41,851 bases of DNA from an uncultured SAR86 cluster bacterium. Lineage in GTDB: Bacteria; Pseudomonadota; Gammaproteobacteria; Magnimaribacterales; Magnimaribacteraceae. This document shows positions 25,306 to 34,930 of this stretch, one piece after another (positions within the stretch are counted from its first letter, which is position 1; every line of letters begins with the position of its first letter). A model generated the notes under the pieces. The model saw nothing but the letters and a program-made list of their open reading frames with translations, searched no databases and was not told where the DNA came from. Both the position numbers and the translations under genes were made by a program. The stretch spans positions 1 to 41,851 of the forward strand of contig CABXQE010000009.1 of NCBI GenBank assembly GCA_902514295.1, read 5' to 3'.

Positions 25306-27122
25306 GCAAGATATCTTCTATTAATGATTTTGTTATAAAGTTTGGTAACGTAAATGGATCAGGGTCGGCAAGTGCTAACCAGATGTTTGCAAAAGGGGTT
25401 TTTAGGTCAGGTATTCCTGTAAGTCCTAAAAATATATTTCCATCTAATATTCAAGGTTTACCTACATGGTTTGAGGTAAGAGTAAACGAGAAAGGCTACC
25501 TAGGAAGAAGAGAAGGAATTGATATAGCGGTTGCTATGAACCCTCAATCTTATGGGCAAGATGTTACTGAATTAAAGCAAGGTGGCTACTTAATTTATGA
25601 TTCTTCTTGGAAGCGAGACTTTGGAAGAGATGACATAAATATTCTAGAAATTCCTCTTACCAAGTTATGCGTCCAAGAATTTACTAACCCAAAGCAAAGG
25701 TTGTTATTTAAAAACCTTGGATACGTTGGTTTACTAGCATCAATTCTTGAAATGGACAAAGATATTTATATTTCTCTAATAGAAGAGCAATTTAAAGGTA
25801 AGGAAAAACTTATAGAACCGAACATAAAAGCTTTAGAAATAGGATATAAATATGCTGAAGAAAACTTTAAGGATTTGTGTGACATAAAAGTTAAGAAGTC
25901 TGATAAAACAGAAGGCTTAATATTAACAAGCGGCAATGATGCTGCAGGCTTAGGTTGTGTTTATGGTGGAGCAACAGTTTGCGCCTGGTATCCTATTACT
26001 CCATCAACCTCTTTAGCGGAGTCTTTTGAAAAATATAGTGAAAAATTTAGAGTTGAGATAGGGACTGATAAAAATAAATATGCTTTTATACAAGCAGAAG
26101 ATGAGCTAGCCGCAATGGGAATGACCATAGGAGCAAATTGGAATGGGGCCAGAGCTTTTACGGCTACTAGCGGACCTGGAGTGTCATTGATGAGTGAATT
26201 CATTGGCTTAGCCTACTTTGCGGAAGTTCCAGCAGTCTTATTTAATGTACAAAGAGGCGGTCCATCTACAGGCATGCCAACAAGAACTCAACAGTCAGAC
26301 ATTATTAGCTCTGCCTATGCTTCACATGGAGATACAAAACACATAATGCTAATTCCTTCGGATCCAAAAGAATGCTTTGACTTTGCGGTAGAGGCTTTTG
26401 ATCTAGCAGAAAGGTATCAGACCCCTGTGATAGTTCTTTTAGACTTAGACTTGGGGATGAATGATTGGTCTTCAAAAGAATTTGATTGGAATGATTTAAA
26501 TGAATACGATCGAGGAAAGGTTTTATCTAAAAAAGATTTAGATGGAATAGAAGAATTTGGTAGGTATCTAGATATTGATGGAGATGGTGTTCCTTATAGA
26601 ACATACCCAGGAACTCACCCTCAAAAAGGAGCATATTTCACAAGAGGAACTTCTCATGATGAATACGCAAGGTACACAGAAGATGGCGTTAAAAATGCTG
26701 AAATACTTACAAGATTAACTAAAAAATTTCAAACAGCTTCTTCTACAGTTCCACCTCCTATTTTTAATCAAGAAGAAAATACTAGCTCGATCGGTGTAAT
26801 CTATTTTGGAAGCACTGACTGTTCTATGCAAGAGGCCTTAGATAATCTACAGAACCAGAGTATTGACGTAGATGCTATGAGAATTAGATCCTTCCCTTTT
26901 AATCTAGAGGTTTGGGAATTTATAGAAGAGCATGATCTCTTATTCATAGTAGAACAAAATAGGGATGGACAAATGAGAACACTTTTAATGGCAGAAGGAG
27001 GAATTATTCCTGATAAATTAGTTTCAATTTTATGCTTTGATGGACAACCCATTACTGCTTCTTTTATAACAAACAAAATAAATGCGCACATTTCAGGTGC
27101 CCCTTCTGTGGCAGCTTCGTAA
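25302..27122 (+). CDS. korA: 2-oxoacid:acceptor oxidoreductase, fused gamma-alpha subunit (KorA type)
   Basis: A 606-residue subunit. Residues about 8-185 form the gamma domain (FGNVNGSGSASANQMFAKGVF) and residues from about 205 form the alpha domain, with CAWYPITPSTSLAESFEKY near 230, the pyrimidine-side TPP-binding region ATSGPGVSLMSEFIGLA, and GGPSTGMPTRTQQSD. The class decarboxylates a 2-oxoacid with CoA, reducing ferredoxin. Two-subunit KorAB enzymes of this architecture are usually 2-oxoglutarate:ferredoxin oxidoreductases, but a pyruvate or branched-chain substrate is not excluded by eye. Start ATGA overlaps the upstream flavoprotein stop. Confidence 0.92.
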   Translation: MSKISSINDFVIKFGNVNGSGSASANQMFAKGVFRSGIPVSPKNIFPSNIQGLPTWFEVRVNEKGYLGRREGIDIAVAMNPQSYGQDVTELKQGGYLIYDSSWKRDFGRDDINILEIPLTKLCVQEFTNPKQRLLFKNLGYVGLLASILEMDKDIYISLIEEQFKGKEKLIEPNIKALEIGYKYAEENFKDLCDIKVKKSDKTEGLILTSGNDAAGLGCVYGGATVCAWYPITPSTSLAESFEKYSEKFRVEIGTDKNKYAFIQAEDELAAMGMTIGANWNGARAFTATSGPGVSLMSEFIGLAYFAEVPAVLFNVQRGGPSTGMPTRTQQSDIISSAYASHGDTKHIMLIPSDPKECFDFAVEAFDLAERYQTPVIVLLDLDLGMNDWSSKEFDWNDLNEYDRGKVLSKKDLDGIEEFGRYLDIDGDGVPYRTYPGTHPQKGAYFTRGTSHDEYARYTEDGVKNAEILTRLTKKFQTASSTVPPPIFNQEENTSSIGVIYFGSTDCSMQEALDNLQNQSIDVDAMRIRSFPFNLEVWEFIEEHDLLFIVEQNRDGQMRTLLMAEGGIIPDKLVSILCFDGQPITASFITNKINAHISGAPSVAAS

Positions 27123-27130
27123 AGAAAAAA

Positions 27131-28186
27131 ATGACTTATATAGTAAAACCAAAGAACCATCATCCATTATTAGAGAAGAATGAATTAGGTCTCACTAGGA
27201 GAGATTACGAAGGAGCTGTTTCTACTTTGTGTGCAGGTTGTGGACATGATTCTATAAGTTCTGCAATAGTAGAGGCTTGTTTCCAGTTAAGCATAGAGTC
27301 CTACAAAGTAGCAAAATTATCAGGCATTGGATGCTCCTCTAAAGCACCTGCTTATTTTCTGAATCAATCGCATGGCTTCAATTCAGTGCATGGAAGAATG
27401 CCTTCGGTAGCCACGGGAGCAGCGATGGCTAATCATGAACTTCTTTATCTAGGTGTATCAGGAGATGGTGATAGTGCTTCAATAGGCATAGGTCAATTTA
27501 TTCATTGTGCTAGAAGACAACTGAATATGACTTATATTGTTGAAAACAATGGAACCTATGGCCTGACTAAAGGTCAATTTTCTGCAACTAACGACCTTGA
27601 ATCAAAGAGTAAATATGGTGATGACAACTTATTTCCGTCCATAGACCTGCCTTCAATGGCAATACAGTTAGGTGCTAGCTTCGTAGCTAGAAGTTTCTCG
27701 GGAGATAGAGATCAATTGGTCCCCTTGCTTAAAGCTGCTATTTCCCATAAAGGATTCTCCTTTCTTGACATAATCTCTCCTTGTGTGACCTTTAATAATC
27801 ACAATACATCCACAAAAAGCTATGACTACATTAGAGAGCATAATGATTCTCTTTCAAAACCTGATTTTGTTCCTTTGGGTAAAGAGATCACTACAAACTA
27901 CAATGAAGGCTCTTCAATAGAAGTTCCTTTGCATGATGGCTCTTTGTTGTCTTTAGAGAAATTGTCTGAAGACTATGACCCAAAAGATAAAATTACTGCT
28001 ATTAAAAATATCCAAGAATCCCAAAGAGACAACAAGGTCCTTACAGGACTATTGTATGTTGATCCTGAAGCTAAAGACCTTAAAGAAATACTTAATGTGT
28101 CTGATACTCCCTTGAATACAATGGGAACTGAAGATTTGTGCCCAGGTTCTGAAAAACTAACCGAAATAAACCTAAGTTTAAAGTAA
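27131..28186 (+). CDS. korB: 2-oxoacid:acceptor oxidoreductase beta subunit (KorB type)
   Basis: A 351-residue TPP-binding beta subunit. The TPP motif runs from GDGD (111-114) to ENNGTYGLTKGQ. Cysteines C34 and C37 (LCAGCGH), C68 (GIGCSSKAP) and C218 (ISPCVTFNNH) match the four ligands of the beta-subunit [4Fe-4S] cluster. HCARRQLNMTYIVENN resembles KGOR beta subunits. It starts 8 bases after korA with an AAAGA-like ribosome site. With KorA it makes acyl-CoA, CO2 and reduced ferredoxin from a 2-oxoacid, most likely 2-oxoglutarate. The stop lies 4 bases from convergent purC. Confidence 0.92.
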   Translation: MTYIVKPKNHHPLLEKNELGLTRRDYEGAVSTLCAGCGHDSISSAIVEACFQLSIESYKVAKLSGIGCSSKAPAYFLNQSHGFNSVHGRMPSVATGAAMANHELLYLGVSGDGDSASIGIGQFIHCARRQLNMTYIVENNGTYGLTKGQFSATNDLESKSKYGDDNLFPSIDLPSMAIQLGASFVARSFSGDRDQLVPLLKAAISHKGFSFLDIISPCVTFNNHNTSTKSYDYIREHNDSLSKPDFVPLGKEITTNYNEGSSIEVPLHDGSLLSLEKLSEDYDPKDKITAIKNIQESQRDNKVLTGLLYVDPEAKDLKEILNVSDTPLNTMGTEDLCPGSEKLTEINLSLK

Positions 28187-28190
28187 CTTT

Positions 28191-28907
28191 TTAAATTACA
28201 CCTAAGCGTTTTGCCATGACCTGGTAGGATTCAACAACATCTCCGAGACCTTGACGAAATCTATCTTTATCTAGCTTCTCTCTAGTTTCAACGTCCCAGA
28301 CCCTACAACCATCTGGAGTGAATTCATCGCCAAGCAGTAACTCACCTTTAAAGGATCCAAATTCTAGCTTGTAATCAACAAGTATCATCCCTGCATCAGA
28401 AAAAAGCTTTTTTAAAGCATCGTTAACTTGAAAAGTTTTCTCTTGCATCTGCTCAACTTGCTCTGAAGTAGCCCAGCCAAAAGAGTTTATATGATATTCA
28501 TTGATCATAGGATCGCCCAAATCATCGTCTTTATAGAAAAATTCAAAAGTAGGAGGGCTTAAATTTATCCCTTCTTCAAGACCCAATCTTTTACAGATAC
28601 TTCCAGCTGCAACATTTCTTACTACACACTCAACAGGTGCCATTTCAAGTTTCTTGACTAAACTGTCAGTCTCAGAAAGAAGTTCTTCGAAATGAGTAGG
28701 TATGCCCTCCTTTTCAAGATATTCCATGATAAAGGCATTAAATCTATTATTTATAGTCCCCTTGCCTTCTAAGCTTTCAATTTTTTTTCCATCAAAAGCA
28801 GAAGTATCATCCCTGTAGTGCATGACCAGATAGTCATCTTGGTTAGTAGAATATAAGGACTTAGCTTTACCAGTTGTTATTAACTCTCCTTTTTCTATAT
28901 TTTCCAT
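28191..28907 (-). CDS. purC: SAICAR synthetase
   Basis: A 238-residue enzyme of purine synthesis (E. coli 237) that joins CAIR and aspartate with ATP. Seen: GKAKSLYST near the start, [20 protein letters not shown], and the C-terminal [16 protein letters not shown]. The order dapA-bamC-purC is that of E. coli. It starts 6 bases after bamC. Confidence 0.97.
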   Translation of the reverse strand: MENIEKGELITTGKAKSLYSTNQDDYLVMHYRDDTSAFDGKKIESLEGKGTINNRFNAFIMEYLEKEGIPTHFEELLSETDSLVKKLEMAPVECVVRNVAAGSICKRLGLEEGINLSPPTFEFFYKDDDLGDPMINEYHINSFGWATSEQVEQMQEKTFQVNDALKKLFSDAGMILVDYKLEFGSFKGELLLGDEFTPDGCRVWDVETREKLDKDRFRQGLGDVVESYQVMAKRLGVI

Positions 28908-28913
28908 AATTAT

Positions 28914-29897
28914 TTAAGATAATGATTGATTGATTTCCGAAAGAAGATCCCTTTCATATAATTTCGAGCCCTCCTCATCTGAAACTATTGTTACCATACA
29001 AGTATTTTCATCCACTTCTTTAATTATAACTTGATATTTCCCTCTAAAGGATTCACCTGAAAATAATCTCCTAACAAAACCTTTTTCTTCTTCTTGTTTA
29101 GAAAACTCTACAAAGAATATGCCTTGATCTCTATCTAAATCGTTAACCGTTATAAGTGCTTCCTTTAATGCCCTATCGACTGCCGCCCAAGATCTAGCGT
29201 ACTCTAAGTTAAGTTCAATAAAGCTATCTTTATTATCGTCTGATTGTTTAAGTACAGCCTTTTGACCATAATTTAAATTTAATGCTACTAACGATGTTCC
29301 TCCGGAAGATGGGGAAGAGGCAAAATAATCCAATACTTGCCTTAAAACTTTTGCTTCTAGATTATCTTCTCCTGAAACTCTAACCCAATCTCTATTTTGT
29401 TGTACTACATGAGATACAAAAACTTCTGAACTGGCTTGTCTAATCCCATGTTCAATTTTCATAATAAACTTAGAATTATTTCCTAAATTCTTAATAGTCT
29501 TACTTTCTATAATTCCAGTATTTGGATTGCTAAGTGACAAACCGTAGTTACTTGAAATCCAGAAATCTTTCATTACAGGCCAAGCGCTACTAGGCAAGGT
29601 CTCTACATAAACCCATCTCAATTCACCTAATTTATGCATTCTTACTTCATTGGACGTACCTGAAGAAAAAACTTGTTGGGGCATAGGTATTTCATATCCT
29701 GAGCCTATTTGTTCATTATTTTCAGTATTTATAGGGAAATAATCCACTATCGGTCTTGAAGATTGGTCTTCGGGCAAAACAATAGATTTAGTTTGCTTTT
29801 CCTTTAAATAATCATTCTTGTGATCTGTTAAGAAATAGCTGCAAGATGTAAGGAGCGTCAACACTAAGGTTGTTAGTAATGTTTTAATAATGGTCAT
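28914..29897 (-). CDS. bamC: Outer membrane assembly lipoprotein BamC
   Basis: A 327-residue lipoprotein (E. coli BamC 344). The signal MTIIKTLLTTLVLTLLTSC ends in a lipobox LTSC with Cys19. PVMKDFWISSNYGLSLSNPN and GIFFVEF mark the two helix-grip domains of the family. It is an accessory subunit of the BAM complex that binds BamD. Sequence is divergent, but position between dapA and purC supports the call. Confidence 0.9.
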   Translation of the reverse strand: MTIIKTLLTTLVLTLLTSCSYFLTDHKNDYLKEKQTKSIVLPEDQSSRPIVDYFPINTENNEQIGSGYEIPMPQQVFSSGTSNEVRMHKLGELRWVYVETLPSSAWPVMKDFWISSNYGLSLSNPNTGIIESKTIKNLGNNSKFIMKIEHGIRQASSEVFVSHVVQQNRDWVRVSGEDNLEAKVLRQVLDYFASSPSSGGTSLVALNLNYGQKAVLKQSDDNKDSFIELNLEYARSWAAVDRALKEALITVNDLDRDQGIFFVEFSKQEEEKGFVRRLFSGESFRGKYQVIIKEVDENTCMVTIVSDEEGSKLYERDLLSEINQSLS

Positions 29898-29899
29898 CT

Positions 29900-30796
29900 T
29901 TAATTCAATAGACTTAATTTTTTTAATATTAGTTCAGTTTTCTCATGAAATTTATTATTCAATTCTACCAACGGCAACCTTAAACCTCCTGGAATTCTGC
30001 CTAACCTATTAAGAATCCATTTTACAGGAATAGGGTTGGATTCAATGAATAAAATCTCATTAAGCTCTTCAAGTTCTAAGTCTAGTTTAGTTGCTATCTT
30101 GTTATCTCCAGATAGAGCCTGATTGCATATTTCTGCAATAAGTGACGGAACAACATTGGCTGTAACTGATATGGTTCCCGATCCTCCTTTTAGCATAAAT
30201 TTTGTTGCACTAGGATCATCCCCCGAATAAAGGATAAAATTATTTACTTTTAATTTAGTTAATTCAAATAGAGTTTCTTCTAATCTTCTTAGGTCCCCCG
30301 TTGCATCTTTTAATCCTACAACGTTATCATGAGGGGCCAATTTCATAACCGTTTCAGTAAGTAAATCACACCCTGTCCTCGAAGGAACATTATAAAGAAT
30401 CTGAGGTAAGTTCACTTCATCTGCAACATGGGAATAGTGTCTGTATAGGCCTTCTTGAGAAGGTCTATTGTAGTAAGGAGTAACTAGAAGAGCTGCATCC
30501 GCTCCTGCAGACTTTGCTGAATTAGTTAAATAGACAGCTTCTTTAGTTGAATTAGCTCCAGTACCAGCAATAATTTTGATTCTTCCGTCTGCAGTCTTTA
30601 CAGAATTTTCTATTACTTGGACATGCTCAGATACATCTAGAGTAGCTGATTCTCCTGTAGTACCAACAATGACGAGTCCCGAGCTACCAGAATTTATATG
30701 CCATTCAATCAGGTCCTTAAAGGCCTGCCAATCAATTGCCCCACTCTCATCCATCGGAGTAACTAAAGCAACAATTGATCCTCGTAAATTGAACAT
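29900..30796 (-). CDS. dapA: 4-hydroxy-tetrahydrodipicolinate synthase
   Basis: A 298-residue TIM-barrel enzyme (E. coli 292) condensing pyruvate and aspartate semialdehyde, the first committed step of lysine and diaminopimelate synthesis. The Schiff-base lysine is K163 (GLKDATGD), Y135 is in LYNVPSRTGCD, and T46-T47 lie in GTTGES. The ATG at 30796 gives the standard N-terminus (RGSIVALVTPM). It is the first gene of dapA-bamC-purC. Confidence 0.97.
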   Translation of the reverse strand: MFNLRGSIVALVTPMDESGAIDWQAFKDLIEWHINSGSSGLVIVGTTGESATLDVSEHVQVIENSVKTADGRIKIIAGTGANSTKEAVYLTNSAKSAGADAALLVTPYYNRPSQEGLYRHYSHVADEVNLPQILYNVPSRTGCDLLTETVMKLAPHDNVVGLKDATGDLRRLEETLFELTKLKVNNFILYSGDDPSATKFMLKGGSGTISVTANVVPSLIAEICNQALSGDNKIATKLDLELEELNEILFIESNPIPVKWILNRLGRIPGGLRLPLVELNNKFHEKTELILKKLSLLN

Positions 30797-30805
30797 TAAA
30801 TAATT

Positions 30806-30823
30806 CTTTATCTGATGATAAAC
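30806..30823. promoter_or_regulatory. Inverted repeat in the dapA/bcp divergent spacer
   Basis: Read on the minus strand, GTTTATC, four bases, then GATAAAG. The first arm equals the arm of the repeat upstream of ispG at 19538-19556. It stands in the 64-base spacer that must hold both promoters. Confidence 0.35.
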
Positions 30824-30845
30824 TTATTTTGTATTATAAATTGAT

Positions 30846-30860
30846 TGTATAGGAGGATAC
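30846..30860 (+). promoter_or_regulatory. Strong ribosome binding site of bcp
   Basis: AGGAGG precedes the ATG at 30861 by a few bases, one of the few full Shine-Dalgarno sequences in the window, suggesting high expression of this peroxiredoxin. Confidence 0.7.
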
Positions 30861-31328
30861 ATGCCAAAACCAAAAATAAATAACAAAGCACCCGTCTTTA
30901 AAGGGCCTTGTACTAGCAATAAAGAAGTAAATCTAGCAGAACTTAAAGGTCAAAATGTGGTTTTATACTTTTATCCGAAAGATAGCACTCCTGGCTGTAC
31001 CACAGAGGGACAAGATTTTAGAGATCTAAAAGGTCAATTTACAAAAGCCAATACTGTAATCTTTGGTTTATCTAGAGAGTCGATAAAATCTCATGAAAAT
31101 TTCAAAGCTAAGGAAAAATTTAACTTCGAGTTAATCTCTGACCCAGATGAGAAAATATGTAAACAGTACGATGTTATTAAAGAAAAAAGTATGTACGGAA
31201 AAAAATATATGGGAATAGAGAGAAGTACTTTCCTAATAGACTCTAAGGGGAAGCTAGTCCAAGAATGGAGAAAAGTTAAAGTGACTGGTCACGCAAAAGA
31301 GGTTCTTGAAGCGGCAAAAGAACTATGA
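30861..31328 (+). CDS. bcp: Thioredoxin-dependent peroxiredoxin Bcp/PrxQ
   Basis: A 155-residue AhpC/TSA-fold peroxiredoxin (E. coli Bcp 156). The peroxidatic cysteine is C46 in DSTPGCTTEG, with the family FYPKDSTPGCT loop. The usual resolving cysteine five residues later is missing (glutamine at 51); other cysteines are C17 and C100. It reduces hydroperoxides in the cytoplasm. It could work as a 1-Cys enzyme or use C100. The stop is 2 bases from convergent perM. Confidence 0.95.
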   Translation: MPKPKINNKAPVFKGPCTSNKEVNLAELKGQNVVLYFYPKDSTPGCTTEGQDFRDLKGQFTKANTVIFGLSRESIKSHENFKAKEKFNFELISDPDEKICKQYDVIKEKSMYGKKYMGIERSTFLIDSKGKLVQEWRKVKVTGHAKEVLEAAKEL

Positions 31329-31330
31329 TT

Positions 31331-32368
31331 TTAATCTTTTAATGGTTCAGGCCAAGAATTCATAATCGCCTTTATAAAAGTAGCTAGAGGTATTGCAAAG
31401 AAAAGTCCCCAGAATCCCCATATACCTCCAAAGAATAAGACCGCAATAATAATAACTACTGGATGAAGGTTGTTTCTGTTTGAAAATAACAAAGGTACTA
31501 GCACGTTCCCATCCAGCATCTGTATGACTAAATAAAGACCTAAAAGCCAATAGAAATTTTCTGTTAAGCCCCATTCATATAGTCCTATTAGAACAACCGG
31601 TATAGTTACGAGAATTGCACCAAAAATAGGAATAATTACCGATAATCCCACTAAAATAGCAATTAAAACAGCGTAAGGAAGGCCTAATGATGCAAATACA
31701 ATATAAGACGCTGTAGCCACTATAAGCATCTCTATAAATTTGCCTGTTACATAATTATATAATTGGCCGTTCATCTCAGTAAATACAGTTCTCATAAAAT
31801 CATTGTCTTTAGGTAAAACTACTGAAGCAAGAGGCAGAAGTTCTTCCTTATCTTTTAAAAAGAAAAACACCATCAAGGGAATCATAATTGCATATAAAAT
31901 AGCATTGAACATAAGACTAACTGTTCCAGCAAGTTGACCAAGAGCTGATGATAAAAGATTACTAATTTGGGAGCTCAGATTAGAAAAAATTAATTCAACG
32001 TCTGCTTCGGAGAAATTATTCATGTTTGATAACGTCTCTTGAAATGAAGCAACGATAGTAGGTAGATTTTGCAAAAGATTATTTATTTGGGCTCCTAATG
32101 AAGGGAGGGCAGTAAATAAACTCATATAAAAACTAAAAAAGATTAACAATGTTATTGAAATGGATATTCTTCTAGAGAAATTAAACGAAATTAAAGTCAC
32201 CATCAGGCCATTTAAAAGGAAAGCTATAACTAAACTGATGAATACTGGAAGAAGAACATTACCGAATAAAAGAATAAAAACAAACGAACTTGCTAATAAA
32301 ATAGCAAAATAAACAGATTCTTCATTTGAAAAGAATCTTTCAAAAAATTTGTTAAAAAAATCACTCAT
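31331..32368 (-). CDS. AI-2E family transporter (PerM-like)
   Basis: A 345-residue inner-membrane protein with about eight transmembrane helices: two near the N-terminus, an amphipathic middle (QETLSNMNNFSEADVEL), and the signature second half GLSVIIPIFGAILVTIP and NVLVPLLFSNRNNLHPVVII. The family includes PerM and YdiK, and TqsA; proposed roles are AI-2 export or ion transport, and most members are uncharacterised. In E. coli perM neighbours bepA, as here (divergent). Confidence 0.9.
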   Translation of the reverse strand: MSDFFNKFFERFFSNEESVYFAILLASSFVFILLFGNVLLPVFISLVIAFLLNGLMVTLISFNFSRRISISITLLIFFSFYMSLFTALPSLGAQINNLLQNLPTIVASFQETLSNMNNFSEADVELIFSNLSSQISNLLSSALGQLAGTVSLMFNAILYAIMIPLMVFFFLKDKEELLPLASVVLPKDNDFMRTVFTEMNGQLYNYVTGKFIEMLIVATASYIVFASLGLPYAVLIAILVGLSVIIPIFGAILVTIPVVLIGLYEWGLTENFYWLLGLYLVIQMLDGNVLVPLLFSNRNNLHPVVIIIAVLFFGGIWGFWGLFFAIPLATFIKAIMNSWPEPLKD

Positions 32369-32460
32369 TTATTATTCTTTTTTAAGGAACTCACTAAGCT
32401 CCTAAAAGTCTAAACAATTCATATAAATTACAGTAGTTTGATATTATATAAGAAAAGAGT
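32369..32460. promoter_or_regulatory. perM/bepA divergent promoter spacer
   Basis: Ninety-two AT-rich bases that must hold both promoters. On the plus strand TTCATA and TATTAT stand 18 bases apart shortly before bepA, a weak candidate promoter. No operator-like symmetry was noticed. Confidence 0.3.
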
Positions 32461-33903
32461 ATGAGTCGAATCAATATATCTATTTTCAGTTTCTTTTTTA
32501 CTGTTTTAATTCCATTAGAACTTAACTCAGAAGAAGAAAAATTACCTGTTCTGGGAGATGCTTCTTCTTCTGCTATTTCTATAGCCTCAGAATATAGCTT
32601 AGGCAGACTATATATGGCTCAACTCAGAAGAAGTATCCCCGAGTACGCGGATCCAGTTTCACAAGATTATGCAGAACACTTGGTGTATAGGTTGTCTGAA
32701 TATAGTGAGCTTAGAGATAGGCGTCTTGAAATAGCTCTAATAGATGAAAAATCTATAAATGCTTTTGCTGCACCAGGAGGGATCATAGGAATAAATGCTG
32801 GTCTAATATTCCATTCAAATACAGAAGGAGAATTGGCTTCAGTTTTATCCCATGAATTAGCTCACCTAAGTCAAAGACATTTTGCTAGAAGGATGCAAAG
32901 ACAAAAAGATAGGAGTCTAGCTAACTCTTTGATGATTCTTGCAAGCGTAGCCCTTGCTGGTGCTACCAGTAACCCGAATGCTATTCTTGCCGGACAACAA
33001 GCTATAACCCAACAATCGCTATCTTTCAGCAGAGGAGATGAACAAGAAGCCGACAGAATTGGATTCAAAAATCTTATTTCAGCTGGTTTTGATCCCTATA
33101 GCATGTCTTATATGTTTGAAAAATTACAATCCTTAAGTAGGCTTTCTGGTTCAAATGAGCTTGAATTCTTAAGATCTCATCCATTAACTAAAAAAAGAAT
33201 AAGTGATGCTCAATCAAGGGCAAGAGAATTTGAAGGTTCTAATTACAGAAATGCTATAGAGTATGAATTAGTGAAAGCTAGATCGGTGGTACATTTCGCT
33301 CAGCTTCCTCGGCAAGCCATTCGACAGTTTGATCAAAACCTGAGAAGAGCTAAATCTGATAAAGAAAGCATGATTGCTGAGTATGGACTTGCTTTAGCGC
33401 ATTCTAAAAATAACGATCATGAAGATGCTCTGCAATTTATGAGGAAAGCCTTAAATAAAGATAAAGAAAATTTACTCATTCAAATAGGGATATTAGAAGT
33501 TCATATAGCTGCTGCAAACTATTTTGAAGCGGAAGCTCTTGCAATTTCTTTGTTACAGCTAAATCCTAATAACTACCCTATTTCAATGCTTTATAACCGA
33601 ATTCTTATGAATAAGGGAGATTATGAGAAAGGTGAAGAAGTTTTGAGAATTTTAACTTTAAAAAGACCGAATGATCCTCAAACTTGGTATTGGTTAGCAG
33701 AAGTTCAAGGCCTTGATAAAAATATAATTGGATTACATCTATCAAGAGCAGAGTACTTCTATTTAACTGGGTCATACGAAACCTCTATAAAACATCTTAG
33801 AATGGCACTTGAACTGGTGGGAAATAATTTTCAATTAACAGAAACAATTCATAATAAGATAGAAAGATCTCACAAATCTATTGAAGCACTAAAATCAACT
33901 TAA
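32461..33903 (+). CDS. bepA: Periplasmic M48 metalloprotease/chaperone BepA
   Basis: A 480-residue protein (E. coli BepA 487). It has a Sec-type signal over about 22 residues, a gluzincin domain with HELAH at 131-135 and the third zinc ligand E196 (RGDEQEADRIG), and H240 in FLRSHPLTKKRI, the counterpart of the E. coli His-switch residue H246. A C-terminal TPR domain follows (roughly residues 270-475). It degrades stalled or misfolded LptD and BAM-bound proteins and helps outer membrane assembly, fitting bamB and bamC in the window. Its stop overlaps that of the convergent HIT gene. Confidence 0.95.
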   Translation: MSRINISIFSFFFTVLIPLELNSEEEKLPVLGDASSSAISIASEYSLGRLYMAQLRRSIPEYADPVSQDYAEHLVYRLSEYSELRDRRLEIALIDEKSINAFAAPGGIIGINAGLIFHSNTEGELASVLSHELAHLSQRHFARRMQRQKDRSLANSLMILASVALAGATSNPNAILAGQQAITQQSLSFSRGDEQEADRIGFKNLISAGFDPYSMSYMFEKLQSLSRLSGSNELEFLRSHPLTKKRISDAQSRAREFEGSNYRNAIEYELVKARSVVHFAQLPRQAIRQFDQNLRRAKSDKESMIAEYGLALAHSKNNDHEDALQFMRKALNKDKENLLIQIGILEVHIAAANYFEAEALAISLLQLNPNNYPISMLYNRILMNKGDYEKGEEVLRILTLKRPNDPQTWYWLAEVQGLDKNIIGLHLSRAEYFYLTGSYETSIKHLRMALELVGNNFQLTETIHNKIERSHKSIEALKST

Positions 33904-34241
33904 CCCGGAGGCCAATTAAACTCTCTTCCTGCAATAAGATGAATGTGTAAATGAAAAACAGTTTGTTGAGCTCCTGAACCATTATTAACTACAAGTCTAA
34001 AAGCATCTTCTACACCAAGGTCCCTAGCAACATTTCCAGCAACCAGCATAAGGTGGCCCAAAAGTTCTTTATCTCCTATTTCTGCATCTGCTACTTTTTC
34101 TATTTGTTTCTTAGGAATAATTAATATATGTATTGGAGCTACTGGATTGATGTCTTTAAAGGCCAAGCAATTATCATCTTCATAAACAATATCTGCAGGT
34201 ATCTCTCTATCGATAATTTTTTTAAATAATGTATCTGTCAT
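33900..34241 (-). CDS. hinT: HIT family nucleotide hydrolase (HinT-like)
   Basis: A 113-residue histidine triad protein. The start TLFKKIIDREIPADIVYEDD and the triad H97-H99-H101 (FHLHIHLIAGR) are typical of HinT, a purine nucleoside phosphoramidase. The C-terminus WPPG is the standard HinT end. Its TAA shares the TTAA of the convergent bepA stop (4-base overlap). Confidence 0.95.
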   Translation of the reverse strand: MTDTLFKKIIDREIPADIVYEDDNCLAFKDINPVAPIHILIIPKKQIEKVADAEIGDKELLGHLMLVAGNVARDLGVEDAFRLVVNNGSGAQQTVFHLHIHLIAGREFNWPPG

Positions 34242-34242
34242 T

Positions 34243-34512
34243 TTATAAATTCTTAGTGTCGTCGTAAGATATAACCTGTCCTGATTCAGATTCTACATCT
34301 TTTTCTAAGGTGACTTTATAACCATCAACGCTTGAGATTTCTTTCATTCCATCAATATGCATGGATCTTTCTCGGAATTCAGACAATTGATGGGCTTTAT
34401 TCTTTGCATCTTTTGCGTCCTCAGCAGCAACAAAATAGTTTAAATGAGTCTCATATAGACCTTCTCCTATGGATTTATCATAATACCCAACATGCACCAT
34501 AAATAACTTCAC
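34243..34512 (-). CDS. DUF1543 domain protein
   Basis: An 89-residue protein starting MKLFMVHVGYYDKSIGEGLYETHLNYFVA and holding MHIDGMKEISSVDGYKV; both segments match what I know of the DUF1543 family. The function is unknown. It ends one base from the HIT gene start, so the two are likely co-transcribed. No signal or membrane segment is seen, suggesting a cytosolic protein. Confidence 0.8.
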   Translation of the reverse strand: MKLFMVHVGYYDKSIGEGLYETHLNYFVAAEDAKDAKNKAHQLSEFRERSMHIDGMKEISSVDGYKVTLEKDVESESGQVISYDDTKNL

Positions 34513-34525
34513 GATACCCTCCTCT

Positions 34526-34876
34526 TTAATTCAGGTTAATTCCTAATATTCCCAATATATAGAAATATAACCAATAGACAATTGCTGTAACAGCAATTGA
34601 AAATATAACAGAAACATAAAACTCAATTTTCATATTAATGAATAATGGTAAGCAAATAAAGAATGTAAGAGAAGGCGGTATCATCATTAATATGTTGCCC
34701 GAAAGGTTCTTAATATTTTCTAGGTCTTGGGTTTCAAAATATATCCAGATTATTGCAAGCAAGGACGTCAATGGAATAGAAGCAACGATTCCAGCAATGA
34801 TTGTTGATCTTCTGGATATTTCAGAGACAACAACCACGATGAGTGCAGTTAATAATATCTTTAAACCAATATACAT
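34526..34876 (-). CDS. DUF3147-like small membrane protein
   Basis: A 116-residue protein with about four hydrophobic helices and the short conserved SRRSTIIAGIVASIPLTSLLAIIWIYFET segment of the DUF3147 family. The function is unknown; such proteins are predicted inner-membrane proteins. It is the first gene of a likely DUF3147-DUF1543-hinT unit on the minus strand. Confidence 0.75.
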   Translation of the reverse strand: MYIGLKILLTALIVVVVSEISRRSTIIAGIVASIPLTSLLAIIWIYFETQDLENIKNLSGNILMMIPPSLTFFICLPLFINMKIEFYVSVIFSIAVTAIVYWLYFYILGILGINLN

Positions 34877-34930
34877 AAAAAATTTATTTAATAATTAAAC
34901 AACAATCGTTAAGATAAAAGAAGAAATATT

